Below, piece by piece: positions 38,017-47,158 of a stretch of DNA of 64,000 nt. Position numbers and translations under genes: made by a program. The DNA is from Roseibium polysiphoniae (lineage in GTDB: Bacteria > Pseudomonadota > Alphaproteobacteria > Rhizobiales > Stappiaceae): positions 496,001 to 560,000 of the forward strand of contig NZ_JACYXJ010000003.1 in NCBI RefSeq assembly GCF_014842925.1. The letters are read 5' to 3'. How positions within the stretch are numbered: the stretch's first letter is position 1; every line of letters starts with the position of its first letter. The notes under the pieces were generated by a model. The model saw nothing but the letters and a program-made list of their open reading frames with translations, did not search any database and was not told where the DNA came from.

Positions 38017-38634
38017 ATGTCAAAGCGCCACAGCGTAAAGCATAAACTCGACCGTCGTATGGGCGAGAACATTTGGGGCCGTGCCAAGAGCCCGGTCAAC
38101 AAGCGTGAATATGGTCCTGGCCAGCACGGTCAGCGCCGCAAGGGCAAAATGTCCGACTTTGGTGTGCAGCTGCGCGCCAAGCAGAAGCTCAAGGGCTACT
38201 ACGGCGACATTTCCGAAAAGCAGTTCCGCAAGGTTTACGATGAAGCGTCCCGTCTGCGCGGCGATACTTCCGAGAACCTGATCGGTCTTCTGGAGCGCCG
38301 CCTCGACGCGATCATCTATCGCGCGAAGTTCGTTCCGACTGTTTTTGCTGCTCGTCAGTTCTGTAACCACGGCCACGTCAAGGTCAACGGCAAGCGGGTC
38401 AACATCCCGTCCTACCGTGTTCGTCCGGGCGACGTTGTCGAAATCCGCGAAAAGTCCAGGCAGCTTGCTCTGGTTCTGGAAGCTGTTCAGTCTCCTGAAC
38501 GCGACGTTCCTGACTACCTGGACGTCGATCACAGCAAGATGACCGCGTCCTTCTCCCGCGTTCCGGCTTTCGCCGATGTGCCGTACCCGGTGCAGATGGA
38601 ACCGAACCTGGTCGTCGAATTCTATTCGCGTTAA
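38017..38634 (+). CDS. rpsD: 30S ribosomal protein S4
   Basis: 205 aa, a primary 16S rRNA-binding protein that nucleates small-subunit assembly. Visible are the N-terminal [21 protein letters not shown], the S4 RNA-binding domain ([35 protein letters not shown], residues ~105-140) and the conserved C-terminus [10 protein letters not shown]. The ATG is preceded by AAGGAAACC. As in most Rhizobiales it stands alone, not in the alpha operon, with its own terminator. Confidence 0.99.
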   Translation: MSKRHSVKHKLDRRMGENIWGRAKSPVNKREYGPGQHGQRRKGKMSDFGVQLRAKQKLKGYYGDISEKQFRKVYDEASRLRGDTSENLIGLLERRLDAIIYRAKFVPTVFAARQFCNHGHVKVNGKRVNIPSYRVRPGDVVEIREKSRQLALVLEAVQSPERDVPDYLDVDHSKMTASFSRVPAFADVPYPVQMEPNLVVEFYSR

Positions 38635-38657
38635 TCCATTTCCCGTTGGGGATCTGG

Positions 38658-38688
38658 AAAGGCCGCGCCTCTGGCGCGGCCTTTTTTT
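38658..38688 (+). terminator. Rho-independent terminator of rpsD
   Basis: AAAGGCCGCGCC, a four-base loop and GGCGCGGCCTTTTTTT, 24 bp after the stop. A strong classical terminator. Confidence 0.92.
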
Positions 38689-38887
38689 ATTGTGATCCCA
38701 CGCTTATTGCTTTTTCTCTTTCGAACACCCGGTTTTCCTTACATCTGGCCTCACCGCGAAGACTGGCCTGAGAACATCTTGCAACATTAATCGAATTGCA
38801 GGCTCTCAGCGTACATCATCAGGTGTCTGTCTAACTCTTGAAAGGCAGAGGCGGATATCGCCGCACTCAAAGACGCTTGGTGAGCAG

Positions 38888-40684
38888 ATGAAGATCAGCA
38901 CTTTAACAAATTGGGCTTACGCGATCACCGTTGGCCTGACGTTCTTCTCAGGGCTCGCCTTCATCCTGTCCATCTATAAGGCGGAAGAGGAGAGGGCGGT
39001 TGTTGAGGTGCATTTGGCGCTTTCCAATCTCGGAACGCAGTTGGAACTCGATGCGGAACTGAGAGCCGATGAAGCCCGCCTCTTTGTGATGCGTGGTGAT
39101 CTCAGTCACCTTGCCGCCTTTGAAACCATCAATGAGGAAGAACACCGTCTGGAGGAGCAGGCGCGCCATGTCGAAGACTACGGCGGGACGCCAGAAGAGC
39201 TCGCATTATTGAACGAAATCAATGCGCTCATCGATGATCTGGAAGTGCTTGAGAAACAAGCGATTGAAACATACCAGTCAGGGGACGCTGCGGGTGCGCG
39301 CGATATATTGTTTGGCGATACGCATTACAAACAGCACCTTCGTTTGATTGAGCAGATCAAGGGCTTCTCTCAAGCGGTCAATGCACGCACCGAGCTGGCG
39401 TTGCAAAAGGCAACATTCCAAAGTGACCTTTACAACATTGTTGCGCGGGTTCTTTTGGGCCTTACAGCGTTGTTGTTTCTAGGTGTTCTCTATTTCATCT
39501 TGCGGCGCAGAGTGGCTTTGCCGCTGACGCATATGTCTTCGATTGTACGTCGCCTGGCCAAGCAGGACTTTGCGGTTGAAGTTCCCGATGATAGCCGCAG
39601 AGATGAAATTGGTGATCTGAGCGATGCGATCCGGGTCTTTCGGGAAAACGGCTTGGAACGCGAGCGTTTGGATGCCGAACGCAAACGCGATCTGAAGATG
39701 AAAAGCTTGATCCTCGAAATGATGCGCCGGATGCAGGCGTGTCAGGAAATTGAGGAAATCGCCGATGTCGTTGGGCGTTTCGGGCCGCAAATTTTTGCCG
39801 ATCTCGGCGGAGGTTTTTACCTGTTCAACGAAACCAAGACGGAACTCTGGTGCGCTTCTCAGTGGCAAATGCCGGAAGGTCTGCCTGAGCGTTTTGAACC
39901 GGATGCGTGTTGGAGCCTCAGACGTGGTCGGGCACATCTAAGTCTACCGGGTCAAAAAGACGTCGACTGCCAGCATTTTGCGACCTCCCACACGACTGAT
40001 TTGTGTATCCCGCTTATGGCGCATGGAGATGCGCTCGGTCTGTTGATGTTCACATCGCTATTTGATGATCGAACCTCGATGGACGACTACACCGCATATC
40101 TGGGGATGATCGCGGAAAATGTTGGGCTCGCCCTGGCCAATTTGCAATTGCGCGAACGGCTCAGGAAGATGGCTATCTGTGATCCTTTGACCGGCTTGTT
40201 GAACCGACGGTCTCTAGACAAGGCGCTCGCGACTTTCAGCAGAGAGAAAGGCGATACGCCACTCACCTGTCTGATGATCGACATTGATCACTTCAAGCGG
40301 TTTAACGATGAATTTGGGCATGATGCTGGTGACGTGGTTATCGAGACCTTCGCCGAAATACTGAGCGATACCGTCGGCGACCGTGGACTGTGCTATCGAT
40401 ACGGCGGTGAGGAATTCTCAGTGCTGTTGACAGGCGTTTGTCCCGAAGAAGCATATGAAATTGCGGAACATATTCGCACCCGCACTGCCACGACATCACT
40501 CTCCCATTCCGGGCGGATTCTCGGCACGATCTCGGTATCGATCGGATTGGCAGATACGCGAGACAGCGGGACTTTCTCCACCGTCAGGACACGTGCGGAT
40601 GTTGCCCTTCTAAGAGCCAAAGAGCTGGGACGGAACCGTACGGTATCTGATGCGGATTTCGCAGTCGATCAACGGGCAAGCTGA
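38888..40684 (+). CDS. Membrane diguanylate cyclase (sensor-HAMP-GAF-like-GGDEF)
   Basis: 598 aa. Makes c-di-GMP from GTP. A first membrane helix (residues ~8-30), a ~150-residue helical extracytoplasmic sensor, a second helix (YNIVARVLLGLTALLFLGVLYFIL, ~178-205), a HAMP segment (LTHMSSIVRRLAKQDFAVEVP), a GAF-like domain (~280-420) and a GGDEF domain with YRYGGEEFSVLL follow. The signature GGEEF is active-type. The inhibitory site RxxD five residues before it is not present (RGLC), so product inhibition may be absent. The GAF-like domain is diverged and has no recognised ligand. Monocistronic. Confidence 0.9.
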   Translation: MKISTLTNWAYAITVGLTFFSGLAFILSIYKAEEERAVVEVHLALSNLGTQLELDAELRADEARLFVMRGDLSHLAAFETINEEEHRLEEQARHVEDYGGTPEELALLNEINALIDDLEVLEKQAIETYQSGDAAGARDILFGDTHYKQHLRLIEQIKGFSQAVNARTELALQKATFQSDLYNIVARVLLGLTALLFLGVLYFILRRRVALPLTHMSSIVRRLAKQDFAVEVPDDSRRDEIGDLSDAIRVFRENGLERERLDAERKRDLKMKSLILEMMRRMQACQEIEEIADVVGRFGPQIFADLGGGFYLFNETKTELWCASQWQMPEGLPERFEPDACWSLRRGRAHLSLPGQKDVDCQHFATSHTTDLCIPLMAHGDALGLLMFTSLFDDRTSMDDYTAYLGMIAENVGLALANLQLRERLRKMAICDPLTGLLNRRSLDKALATFSREKGDTPLTCLMIDIDHFKRFNDEFGHDAGDVVIETFAEILSDTVGDRGLCYRYGGEEFSVLLTGVCPEEAYEIAEHIRTRTATTSLSHSGRILGTISVSIGLADTRDSGTFSTVRTRADVALLRAKELGRNRTVSDADFAVDQRAS

Positions 40685-40844
40685 AGCGAGCCTGGCTAAG
40701 GCGGCGCCTGCATCGTTCTTGGTTGCTTCATGCATTATATAAACCCTTGATAGAAAGTGCTTCCCTTCCTGTTTTCCCTAAGGCAAGCTTGACCTGTTGG
40801 CTGAGTGAAGACTGAGCCGACTGGGAGGAAAAGGGGAGGAAAAC

Positions 40845-42278
40845 ATGAGAAGACTGTATTTAACAGGTCTGGCTGCGATGCATGTCGTCCTTTGGGGAGG
40901 GGCTTCGCACGCCGATGACGTGCAATGCGAGGCGTTGAACGAGGTGGTTCTGAGCAGCGGTTTCGTGACCAGCGCCAGAACCGTTGCGGCCTCGGACGGT
41001 CTGCCATCCTATTGCGAAGTGCGTGCGCGGGCGTTGCCGGCAATTTCCATTGAAGCGCGATTGCCCCTGGAAGGCTGGAACGGCAAATACTATCAGGCAG
41101 GCTGCGGAGGCTTTTGCGGCATTCTCGGCCGTGCGGATAGTGGCAAAGGCTGGATCAATGCCATGCGTCCGGGCCTGGAACGGGGCTATGCCACGGCAAC
41201 ATCTGACAGCGGACATCACGGACTTTCGGTCGTTGATGCAGGGTGGGCAGACAACAATCCGCATGCAGAACGGGACTGGGGCTGGCGGTCCATCGGTGAA
41301 ACCAACCGGATCGCACGTGCTCTTATTTCGGCGTTCTATGGCCGGGAGGCAGAGCAGGCGGTGTTTCAAGGGTGTTCCACCGGCGGTCGTATGGCCCATG
41401 TTGCAGCCCAGCGTTACCCGGACATGTTCCAGGGGATCATCTCGGGCGCCCCAGCGATGGATTACTCCGGGCTTGTGGGGACCAAGATGAGCTGGCTGAT
41501 GCAGGCCAACACGGGAGAGGAAGGCGAGCAGATCCTGAAACCGGGCAAGGAAAAGCTGATCGGAGATGCGGTCATGCGGTCCTGTGACGGCCTTGACGGG
41601 GTGGAGGACGGTCTGATTTCCGATCCGCGCCTATGCAAGGCGGATCTGTCCGAACTCTTGTGTGAAGGGGCTTCGTCGGATCAGTGCCTGACCAAGGCCG
41701 AGCTGGGTGTGATAGCGAAATGGCGCCAGCCACCCGTGAATGCGGCAGGCGAGGAGCTGTATCCGGGCGGTATTCCCGCCGGGTCTGAGCCTTTCTGGGG
41801 ATTGTGGCTGACAGGCTTCGAGAAGGGCGGCGGAAAGCTCGTGAATGCTTTTGCCAGCAATTTCGGCGCCTACATGGCCTTTCCTGAGGATCCGGGAACT
41901 GGCTGGTCACCGCAGGGCTTCGATTTTGAGACCGACCCTGAGCGAATGAAAACGGCGGCAAGTCTCTACAATGGCGACAACCCGGACCTGTCTGCCTTTA
42001 TCGAAGCCGGCGGGAAGATGATCGTCTGGCACGGCTGGTCGGATGCGATCGTGACGCCGTTCAAGACGGTGGATTGGTATGCCAAGGCGTCAGAGGCAGC
42101 TGGCGGGGAAGATGTCCTCAAGCAGAATGTCGCCCTGTTTATGGTGCCAGGTGTTGATCATTGCGGCATTCAGAGCGGACCTGCAGGCGTCACGCAGATG
42201 GATCTGGATCCAATGACGCCGCTTGAAGCATGGCTTGAGACCGGTGATCAACCGCAGACGATCATGGCGGGGAAGTAG
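40845..42278 (+). CDS. Tannase/feruloyl esterase-family secreted hydrolase
   Basis: 477 aa. A signal peptide (MHVVLWGGASHADD region) directs it out of the cytoplasm. The family's nucleophile motif is GCSTGGRMAHVAAQRYPD (Ser at about residue 178), with Asp in WHGWSDAIVTP (about residue 394) and His in VDHCGIQSGP completing the triad. Paired cysteines (CEAL..., CGGFCGI) match the disulfides near the active site of tannase-like enzymes. It probably cleaves esters of aromatic acids such as feruloyl or galloyl groups. No transporter or aromatic-degradation genes are adjacent, so the exact substrate is open. Confidence 0.85.
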   Translation: MRRLYLTGLAAMHVVLWGGASHADDVQCEALNEVVLSSGFVTSARTVAASDGLPSYCEVRARALPAISIEARLPLEGWNGKYYQAGCGGFCGILGRADSGKGWINAMRPGLERGYATATSDSGHHGLSVVDAGWADNNPHAERDWGWRSIGETNRIARALISAFYGREAEQAVFQGCSTGGRMAHVAAQRYPDMFQGIISGAPAMDYSGLVGTKMSWLMQANTGEEGEQILKPGKEKLIGDAVMRSCDGLDGVEDGLISDPRLCKADLSELLCEGASSDQCLTKAELGVIAKWRQPPVNAAGEELYPGGIPAGSEPFWGLWLTGFEKGGGKLVNAFASNFGAYMAFPEDPGTGWSPQGFDFETDPERMKTAASLYNGDNPDLSAFIEAGGKMIVWHGWSDAIVTPFKTVDWYAKASEAAGGEDVLKQNVALFMVPGVDHCGIQSGPAGVTQMDLDPMTPLEAWLETGDQPQTIMAGK

Positions 42279-42298
42279 CACGTATCCGTGTCCTGGCA

Positions 42299-42326
42299 TG
42301 GACCGCCGGCAAGGGTCGGCGGTCCA
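42299..42326 (+). terminator. Hairpin after the tannase-family gene
   Basis: TGGACCGCCG and CGGCGGTCCA pair perfectly around an eight-base loop, 20 bp after the stop. There is no T run, so it may act as a Rho-dependent or mRNA-stabilising hairpin. Confidence 0.55.
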
Positions 42327-42495
42327 GCTTTGGCCCGGCTGCAACCAGTCGGGGCACTTGGATCACTCCTAGTGCGCGTGCATCTCCTCAACGATCTGCT
42401 GACCAGTCAATGAGGCCGCGTTTCCGGTTGGCCTGATCCTGTCGATCCGCTATGTCAGGGCAAAGCCGAAAAGACACAACGCCAAGGCACCCGAG

Positions 42496-43431
42496 ATGAA
42501 TGATATCGCCGCCACAGCCGACGTAGATGTTCCGATGCTGCTGCGCAATGCGCCCAAAAGCGTCGAGTTCAAGAAGCTGCGCAAGCGGTTGTTGCGTCAG
42601 GCGCGCCAGGCGATGGACGACTTCGCGATGGTTCCCGAGGCGTCCAGCAAGTCCCCGCCCAAGTGGCTTGTCTGCCTGTCGGGGGGCAAAGACAGTTATG
42701 CGCTTCTGGCTGTTCTGGTCGAACTCAAGTGGCGCGGCCTTCTGCCGGTCGAGCTGATTGCCTGCAACCTGGACCAGGCCCAGCCGGGTTTCCCGGCCCA
42801 TGTGCTGCCGGAGTTCTTTGAAAAGAACGACATCGAACACCTGATCATCCGCGAGGACACCTATTCGATCGTAACCGACAAGATCCCGGCGCATCGCACC
42901 TATTGCTCGCTTTGTTCGCGCCTTCGCCGCGGAATTCTCTATCGGGTTGCGCGCGAGCAGGGCTGTGAGGCGATTGTGCTTGGCCACCATCGGGAGGACA
43001 TTCTCGAGACGTTTTTCATGAACCTCTTCCACGGCGGGCGCCTGGCCTCGATGCCGCCAAAGCTCGTCAATGACGAGGGCGATCTACTCGTGCTGAGACC
43101 GCTTGCCTATTCAGCTGAAAGCGACATTGCCCGCTTTGCCGCGGGAATGGAGTTTCCCATCATTCCCTGCAATCTGTGCGGCTCTCAGGACGGTCTTCAG
43201 CGCGATGAGGTCAAACGCATGCTGCAGGGCTGGGAAAAAACGAACCCTGGCCGCCTGGGTGTCATGGCGCGGGCACTGGCCCATACACGGCCTTCCCATC
43301 TGCTGGATCGCTCGCTCTATGATTTCGTCGGTCTGCGGCCGGGGGAGGTCACGAAAGAAGGTGAGGGCGAGGCTGAAGAACCCTGCGGGGCGGGGCTTGC
43401 CATGACGGCGGGCTTGTTTGCCGCCGAGTGA
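42496..43431 (+). CDS. ttcA: tRNA 2-thiocytidine biosynthesis protein TtcA
   Basis: 311 aa. Thiolates cytidine 32 of tRNA using ATP and a [4Fe-4S] cluster. The PP-loop is [15 protein letters not shown] (about residue 59), and the cluster cysteines are in [13 protein letters not shown] and in the C-terminal NLCGSQ. Length and order match TtcA. The ATG at 42496 ([10 protein letters not shown]) opens the frame. It is convergent with the small ORF at 43461 and lies near grxD/bolA, which serve Fe-S delivery, though on the other strand. Confidence 0.93.
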   Translation: MNDIAATADVDVPMLLRNAPKSVEFKKLRKRLLRQARQAMDDFAMVPEASSKSPPKWLVCLSGGKDSYALLAVLVELKWRGLLPVELIACNLDQAQPGFPAHVLPEFFEKNDIEHLIIREDTYSIVTDKIPAHRTYCSLCSRLRRGILYRVAREQGCEAIVLGHHREDILETFFMNLFHGGRLASMPPKLVNDEGDLLVLRPLAYSAESDIARFAAGMEFPIIPCNLCGSQDGLQRDEVKRMLQGWEKTNPGRLGVMARALAHTRPSHLLDRSLYDFVGLRPGEVTKEGEGEAEEPCGAGLAMTAGLFAAE

Positions 43432-43460
43432 GCCGTCTTCAGCTTGCGGCGTAGGACCGA

Positions 43461-43730
43461 TCAGCGAACGGAATTTTGACCTGAAAAACCGCCCATCGGC
43501 TGGTTGCGCACCAGAATGACCAGACCTTCGTCGCTGGGCTGGGCGTCTTTTTCGGCGACGCCGCCGTAGTTGCGGCAAAGATCTTCCGCAGCTTTCCCGT
43601 TGCTTGGTGCGAAAACGGCAATCTCGACACAATCAACCCGAGTGAGCTTTGCATCCTGCGGATCTTCGAAGGAATTGAAGATCAGCGCGGTAAAGGCGCA
43701 GCACAGCGTTGCAACAGCGATTGTTTTCAT
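43461..43730 (-). CDS. Small exported or membrane-anchored protein of unknown function
   Basis: 89 aa. MKTIAVATLCCAFTALIFNSF is a signal peptide or anchor, followed by a ~65-residue domain with two cysteines (VDCVEIAVF and DLCRNYGG) that could pair. The ATG at 43730 follows GGGGA; an in-frame ATG at 43820 adds a basic stretch. I know no family. It lies between ttcA (convergent) and grxD, with a terminator hairpin at 43979 between it and grxD. Confidence 0.6.
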   Translation of the reverse strand: MKTIAVATLCCAFTALIFNSFEDPQDAKLTRVDCVEIAVFAPSNGKAAEDLCRNYGGVAEKDAQPSDEGLVILVRNQPMGGFSGQNSVR

Positions 43731-43978
43731 AGTCCCCGTTCCCATTCCCCGGCCTTTTCTGGCCGTTAAGTCTGGACGGAGAATGGCGGTACGCGACTGT
43801 ACTAACCCTGAATCCGGCATTCACCTGTTGTTCAGGTTAGATGATTCGGCAAAATTTTCCGAGTGATCGAGGCCAGATGATGAAGGCGAGCTTGGATAAC
43901 TTTCAATTTTGCGCTGAAATCCGCCAAACGCTTGGCGCAATACCAGTGCGGTCATGCGCGTGTCTGATCGCAAAAACA

Positions 43979-44005
43979 GGAAAGGGCGAGTCCAAGGACC
44001 CGCCC
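43979..44005 (-). terminator. Terminator of the bolA-grxD operon
   Basis: On the minus strand GGGCGGGTCC and GGACTCGCCC pair around a two-base loop and are followed by TTTCCTGTTTTT. It lies about 30 bp after the grxD stop. Confidence 0.8.
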
Positions 44006-44036
44006 CGTCTTTTGTCTCTTGTGCGAGCTGCCGAAA

Positions 44037-44369
44037 TCAGGCGCTCTGCTTGACCTCAATGCCCTTCTCGGCGAAAGCGGACTGGAGTTCCTGGTTCTGG
44101 AACATTTCGCGGATAATGTCGCAGCCACCAACGAATTCGCCCTTGATGTAGAGCTGCGGGATGGTCGGCCAGCTGGCGAAGTCCTTGATGCCCTGACGCA
44201 GGTCGTCGTCTTCCAGAACGTTGATGCCCTTGTAGGGAACGCCGACGTAGTCGAGGATCTGAACGACCTGACCGGAGAAGCCGCACTGCGGGAAGTTCGG
44301 TGTGCCCTTCATAAAGACCACCACGTCATTGGTCTCGACTTCGTTCTTGATCCAGTCCTGGATGCTCAT
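44037..44369 (-). CDS. grxD: Monothiol glutaredoxin (Grx4/GrxD type)
   Basis: 110 aa. Binds and transfers [2Fe-2S] clusters as a glutathione-ligated dimer, often with BolA. The active site CGFS is in FPQCGFSGQ (about residue 30) with the glutathione-binding WPTIPQLYIKGEFVGGCDI. The ATG at 44369 follows GGACAGGAC. The bolA gene lies upstream in the same operon, separated only by the 45-aa ORF whose stop overlaps this start, so translation is likely coupled. Confidence 0.97.
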   Translation of the reverse strand: MSIQDWIKNEVETNDVVVFMKGTPNFPQCGFSGQVVQILDYVGVPYKGINVLEDDDLRQGIKDFASWPTIPQLYIKGEFVGGCDIIREMFQNQELQSAFAEKGIEVKQSA

Positions 44370-44503
44370 GATGTCCTGTCCTTGTGTTTCACCGGGACAA
44401 ACTGCCGGTATGTTTTCGTTGTGAGCCTGGTGGCTGCCCGCAGGATCCGCACATCCATGTCCAGCAGAGCGCCGATGGAAATTGCGAGGATGATCCAGAG
44501 CAT
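44366..44503 (-). CDS. 45-aa single-pass membrane mini-protein between bolA and grxD
   Basis: The frame starts MLWIILAISIGALLDM, a short hydrophobic helix, followed by a basic tail (RILRAATRLTTKTYRQ, ending KHKDRTS). The ribosome-binding site is a textbook AGGAGG seven bases before the ATG at 44503. The TGA stop overlaps the grxD ATG, giving translational coupling. It would be missed by length-limited gene calling. I know no named family. Its placement in an Fe-S delivery operon suggests a membrane tether or a translational leader, but no function can be claimed. Confidence 0.6.
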   Translation of the reverse strand: MLWIILAISIGALLDMDVRILRAATRLTTKTYRQFVPVKHKDRTS

Positions 44504-44520
44504 AACGCCTCCTGAAAGCT

Positions 44521-44754
44521 CTAGTCTGGTGCCTTGGTCTGAAGGGCGAGGGCGTGCAATTCACCGCCCATGTTGCCCTTCAGCGCCTTGTAGACAAGCT
44601 GGTGTTGTTGAACCCGGCTGATGCCCCGGAACGATTCAGACACGACATTGGCAGCGTAGTGGTCACCGTCGCCGGCCAGATCCCGGATCTCGACCTTTGC
44701 ATCGGGCAGTTCTGCCTTGATCAGGGCCTCGATCTCATTGGCGTCCATTGGCAT
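44521..44754 (-). CDS. bolA: BolA-family protein
   Basis: 77 aa. Partners monothiol glutaredoxins in [2Fe-2S] handling. The BolA fold motif is seen in GDHYAANVVSESFRGISRVQQHQLVYKAL, with the His in the helix that serves as a cluster ligand. Two starts (MPMDANE and MDANE) differ by two residues. It is followed by the 45-aa ORF and grxD, and lies 52 bp downstream of purL, the usual Rhizobiales order. Confidence 0.95.
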   Translation of the reverse strand: MPMDANEIEALIKAELPDAKVEIRDLAGDGDHYAANVVSESFRGISRVQQHQLVYKALKGNMGGELHALALQTKAPD

Positions 44755-44806
44755 CTTGGTTCTGTCCTCTTCCCTCTTGTCACTGAGCTCCCGGCAGGGG
44801 CCTGTT

Positions 44807-47005
44807 TCAGGCGCCAGCCATATAGTTCGGGAACCAATTCTCGTGCGCTTCCTTCAGCTTTGCAACGGATATGGTGAGGATACCCTCAACAGTCAAATCC
44901 GTGCCGCCGGTGTTGCCGATATGGTGAGCCTCGATACCTGCATCAATGAGGTCTTCCAGAATGAGGTCGAGTTCGCCTGACGCAACGCTGATGACGTAGC
45001 GTCCCTGGTCTTCTCCAAAGAGCGCTGCATGGGCGGGACCGTCGAGCTTGACGCTGGCGCCGATGCCGCTGGCCATGGCCATCTCGGCCAAGGCAACGCC
45101 AAGGCCGCCTGCGGAAATATCATGTACGCTGGAGACGCGGCCCGCGCCGATGAACTGGCGCACGAGGTTGCCGCGGCGTTTTTCTGCATCGAGATCAACA
45201 GGAGGAGGAGCGCCTTCCTCGCGGCCGAGAATGTCGGCGAGATACTGGGAACAGCCCAGATGGGTGCCCTTGCCGCCGATGACCACGATGGCTTCACCGC
45301 TCGCCTTGAAGGCGGCAGATGCGCGCACGGTGACATCGGGCAGAAGGCCAACGCCGCCGATTGCCGGGGTCGGAAGGATGCCCGTGCCGTGGGTCTCGTT
45401 GTAAAGGGAGACATTGCCCGAGACGATCGGGAACTCGAGCTCGCGGCAGGCTTCACCGATGCCCTTGATGCAGCCGACCAGCTGACCCATGATTTCAGGC
45501 TTTTCCGGATTGCCGAAGTTCAGGTTGTCGGTGGCAGCCAGAGGTTCCGAGCCGACAGCGGTCAGATTGCGCCAGACTTCGGCAACCGCCTGCTTGCCGC
45601 CTTCGAAGGGATCTGCCTCACAGTAGCGCGGGGTGACGTCCACGGTGAAGGACAGGCCCTTGCGGCTGCCCTCGACGCGGATGACACCGGCGTCGCCGCC
45701 GGGCGAGGCTGCAGTGTTGCCCTGGATCAGCGTGTCATACTGCTCATAGACCCAGCGTCGTGACGCGCCGTTTGCATTTCCTACCAGCGTCAGCAGTGCT
45801 TCAGCGTAGTCAGCAGGCTCCGCGACATCGTCGGCATCCAGGAGTGGCCGCTTCTGGCTTTCGACCCATGGACGGTCGTATTCAGGCGCTTCGTCGCCCA
45901 GTTCCTTGATCGGCAGATCCGCCACGGTCTCGCCGTCGTGCTTGACGACGAAGCGCAGGGTGTCGGTGGTGACGCCGACGATGGCGAAGTCCAGACCCCA
46001 TTTCTTGAAGATGGCCTCTGCCTCTGCTTCCTTTTCGGGACGCAGAACCATGAGCATGCGCTCCTGGCTTTCCGACAGCATCATCTCGTATGGGCTCATG
46101 CGCTCTTCGCGCACGGGAACCTTGTTGAGGTCGAGTTCGATGCCGAGGTCGCCGCTGGCGCCCATCTCGACCGCCGAACAGGTCAGGCCGGCAGCTCCCA
46201 TGTCCTGAATCGCGATGACCGCGCCGGTCTTCATCAGTTCAAGGCAAGCTTCGAGCAGACATTTTTCGGTGAACGGATCGCCAACCTGAACAGTGGGGCG
46301 CTTTTCCTCGATGGTGTCATCGAATTCGGCCGATGCCATGGTCGCACCGCCGACACCGTCACGGCCGGTTTTTGCACCAAGATAGACAACGGGCAGGCCG
46401 ACGCCTTCAGCCTTGGCCAGGAAGATCTTGTCGGAATCGGCAAGACCGGCAGCAAACGCATTGACCAGGCAGTTGCCGTTGTAGCTGGAGTGGAACTCGA
46501 CCTCGCCGCCGACTGTCGGAACGCCGAAGGAATTGCCATAGCCGCCGACGCCGGAAACCACGCCGGAGACGAGATGCCGGGTCCGGGGATGCTCAGGCTC
46601 GCCGAAGCGCAGGGCGTTCATGGCCGCAACAGGTCGTGCGCCCATGGTGAAGACGTCGCGCAGGATGCCACCAACGCCGGTGGCTGCACCCTGATAGGGC
46701 TCGATGTAGGACGGGTGGTTGTGGCTTTCCATCTTGAAGACAACGGCCTGACCATCGCCGATATCCACGACGCCGGCATTCTCGCCCGGGCCGACCAGAA
46801 CCCGTGGGCCGGTCGTCGGAAGGGTCTTCAGCCACTTCTTGGAGGATTTGTAAGAGCAGTGCTCGTTCCACATGGCCGAGAAGATGCCGAGTTCGGTGAA
46901 GGTCGGCTCGCGGCCGATCAACTCCAGGATCCGGTCATATTCGTCAGGCTTGAGGCCGTGGGAGGCAATTAGGTCGGGCGTGATCTTGATGTCGTTGGGG
47001 ATCAT
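44807..47005 (-). CDS. purL: Phosphoribosylformylglycinamidine synthase subunit PurL (small type)
   Basis: 732 aa, fourth step of purine synthesis: FGAR plus glutamine plus ATP to FGAM. As a small PurL it needs PurS and the glutaminase PurQ, both present at 52396-53457. Conserved parts include [39 protein letters not shown], and the repeated AIR-synthase fold domains. Unusually it is 5.4 kb from purQ instead of next to it. It leads into bolA and grxD. Confidence 0.98.
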   Translation of the reverse strand: MIPNDIKITPDLIASHGLKPDEYDRILELIGREPTFTELGIFSAMWNEHCSYKSSKKWLKTLPTTGPRVLVGPGENAGVVDIGDGQAVVFKMESHNHPSYIEPYQGAATGVGGILRDVFTMGARPVAAMNALRFGEPEHPRTRHLVSGVVSGVGGYGNSFGVPTVGGEVEFHSSYNGNCLVNAFAAGLADSDKIFLAKAEGVGLPVVYLGAKTGRDGVGGATMASAEFDDTIEEKRPTVQVGDPFTEKCLLEACLELMKTGAVIAIQDMGAAGLTCSAVEMGASGDLGIELDLNKVPVREERMSPYEMMLSESQERMLMVLRPEKEAEAEAIFKKWGLDFAIVGVTTDTLRFVVKHDGETVADLPIKELGDEAPEYDRPWVESQKRPLLDADDVAEPADYAEALLTLVGNANGASRRWVYEQYDTLIQGNTAASPGGDAGVIRVEGSRKGLSFTVDVTPRYCEADPFEGGKQAVAEVWRNLTAVGSEPLAATDNLNFGNPEKPEIMGQLVGCIKGIGEACRELEFPIVSGNVSLYNETHGTGILPTPAIGGVGLLPDVTVRASAAFKASGEAIVVIGGKGTHLGCSQYLADILGREEGAPPPVDLDAEKRRGNLVRQFIGAGRVSSVHDISAGGLGVALAEMAMASGIGASVKLDGPAHAALFGEDQGRYVISVASGELDLILEDLIDAGIEAHHIGNTGGTDLTVEGILTISVAKLKEAHENWFPNYMAGA

Positions 47006-47158
47006 GTCGGTCCGGATCTCTGCGGCGCTCAGCGCCTGAGGCTGATTTGTCGCCGGTTTAACAGATCGGAACCGCGATGGGGAGGGGGCAAAAGCAGCTC
47101 ATGCCTGCGGAAATGACAGTTTTGCGTGGCCAATGAGCTTGTTCGCCGCCTTCAGTGA

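Noticed and set aside
45938..46972. Plus-strand 344-aa frame opposite purL
   Set aside because: Antisense shadow; purL on the other strand is unambiguous.
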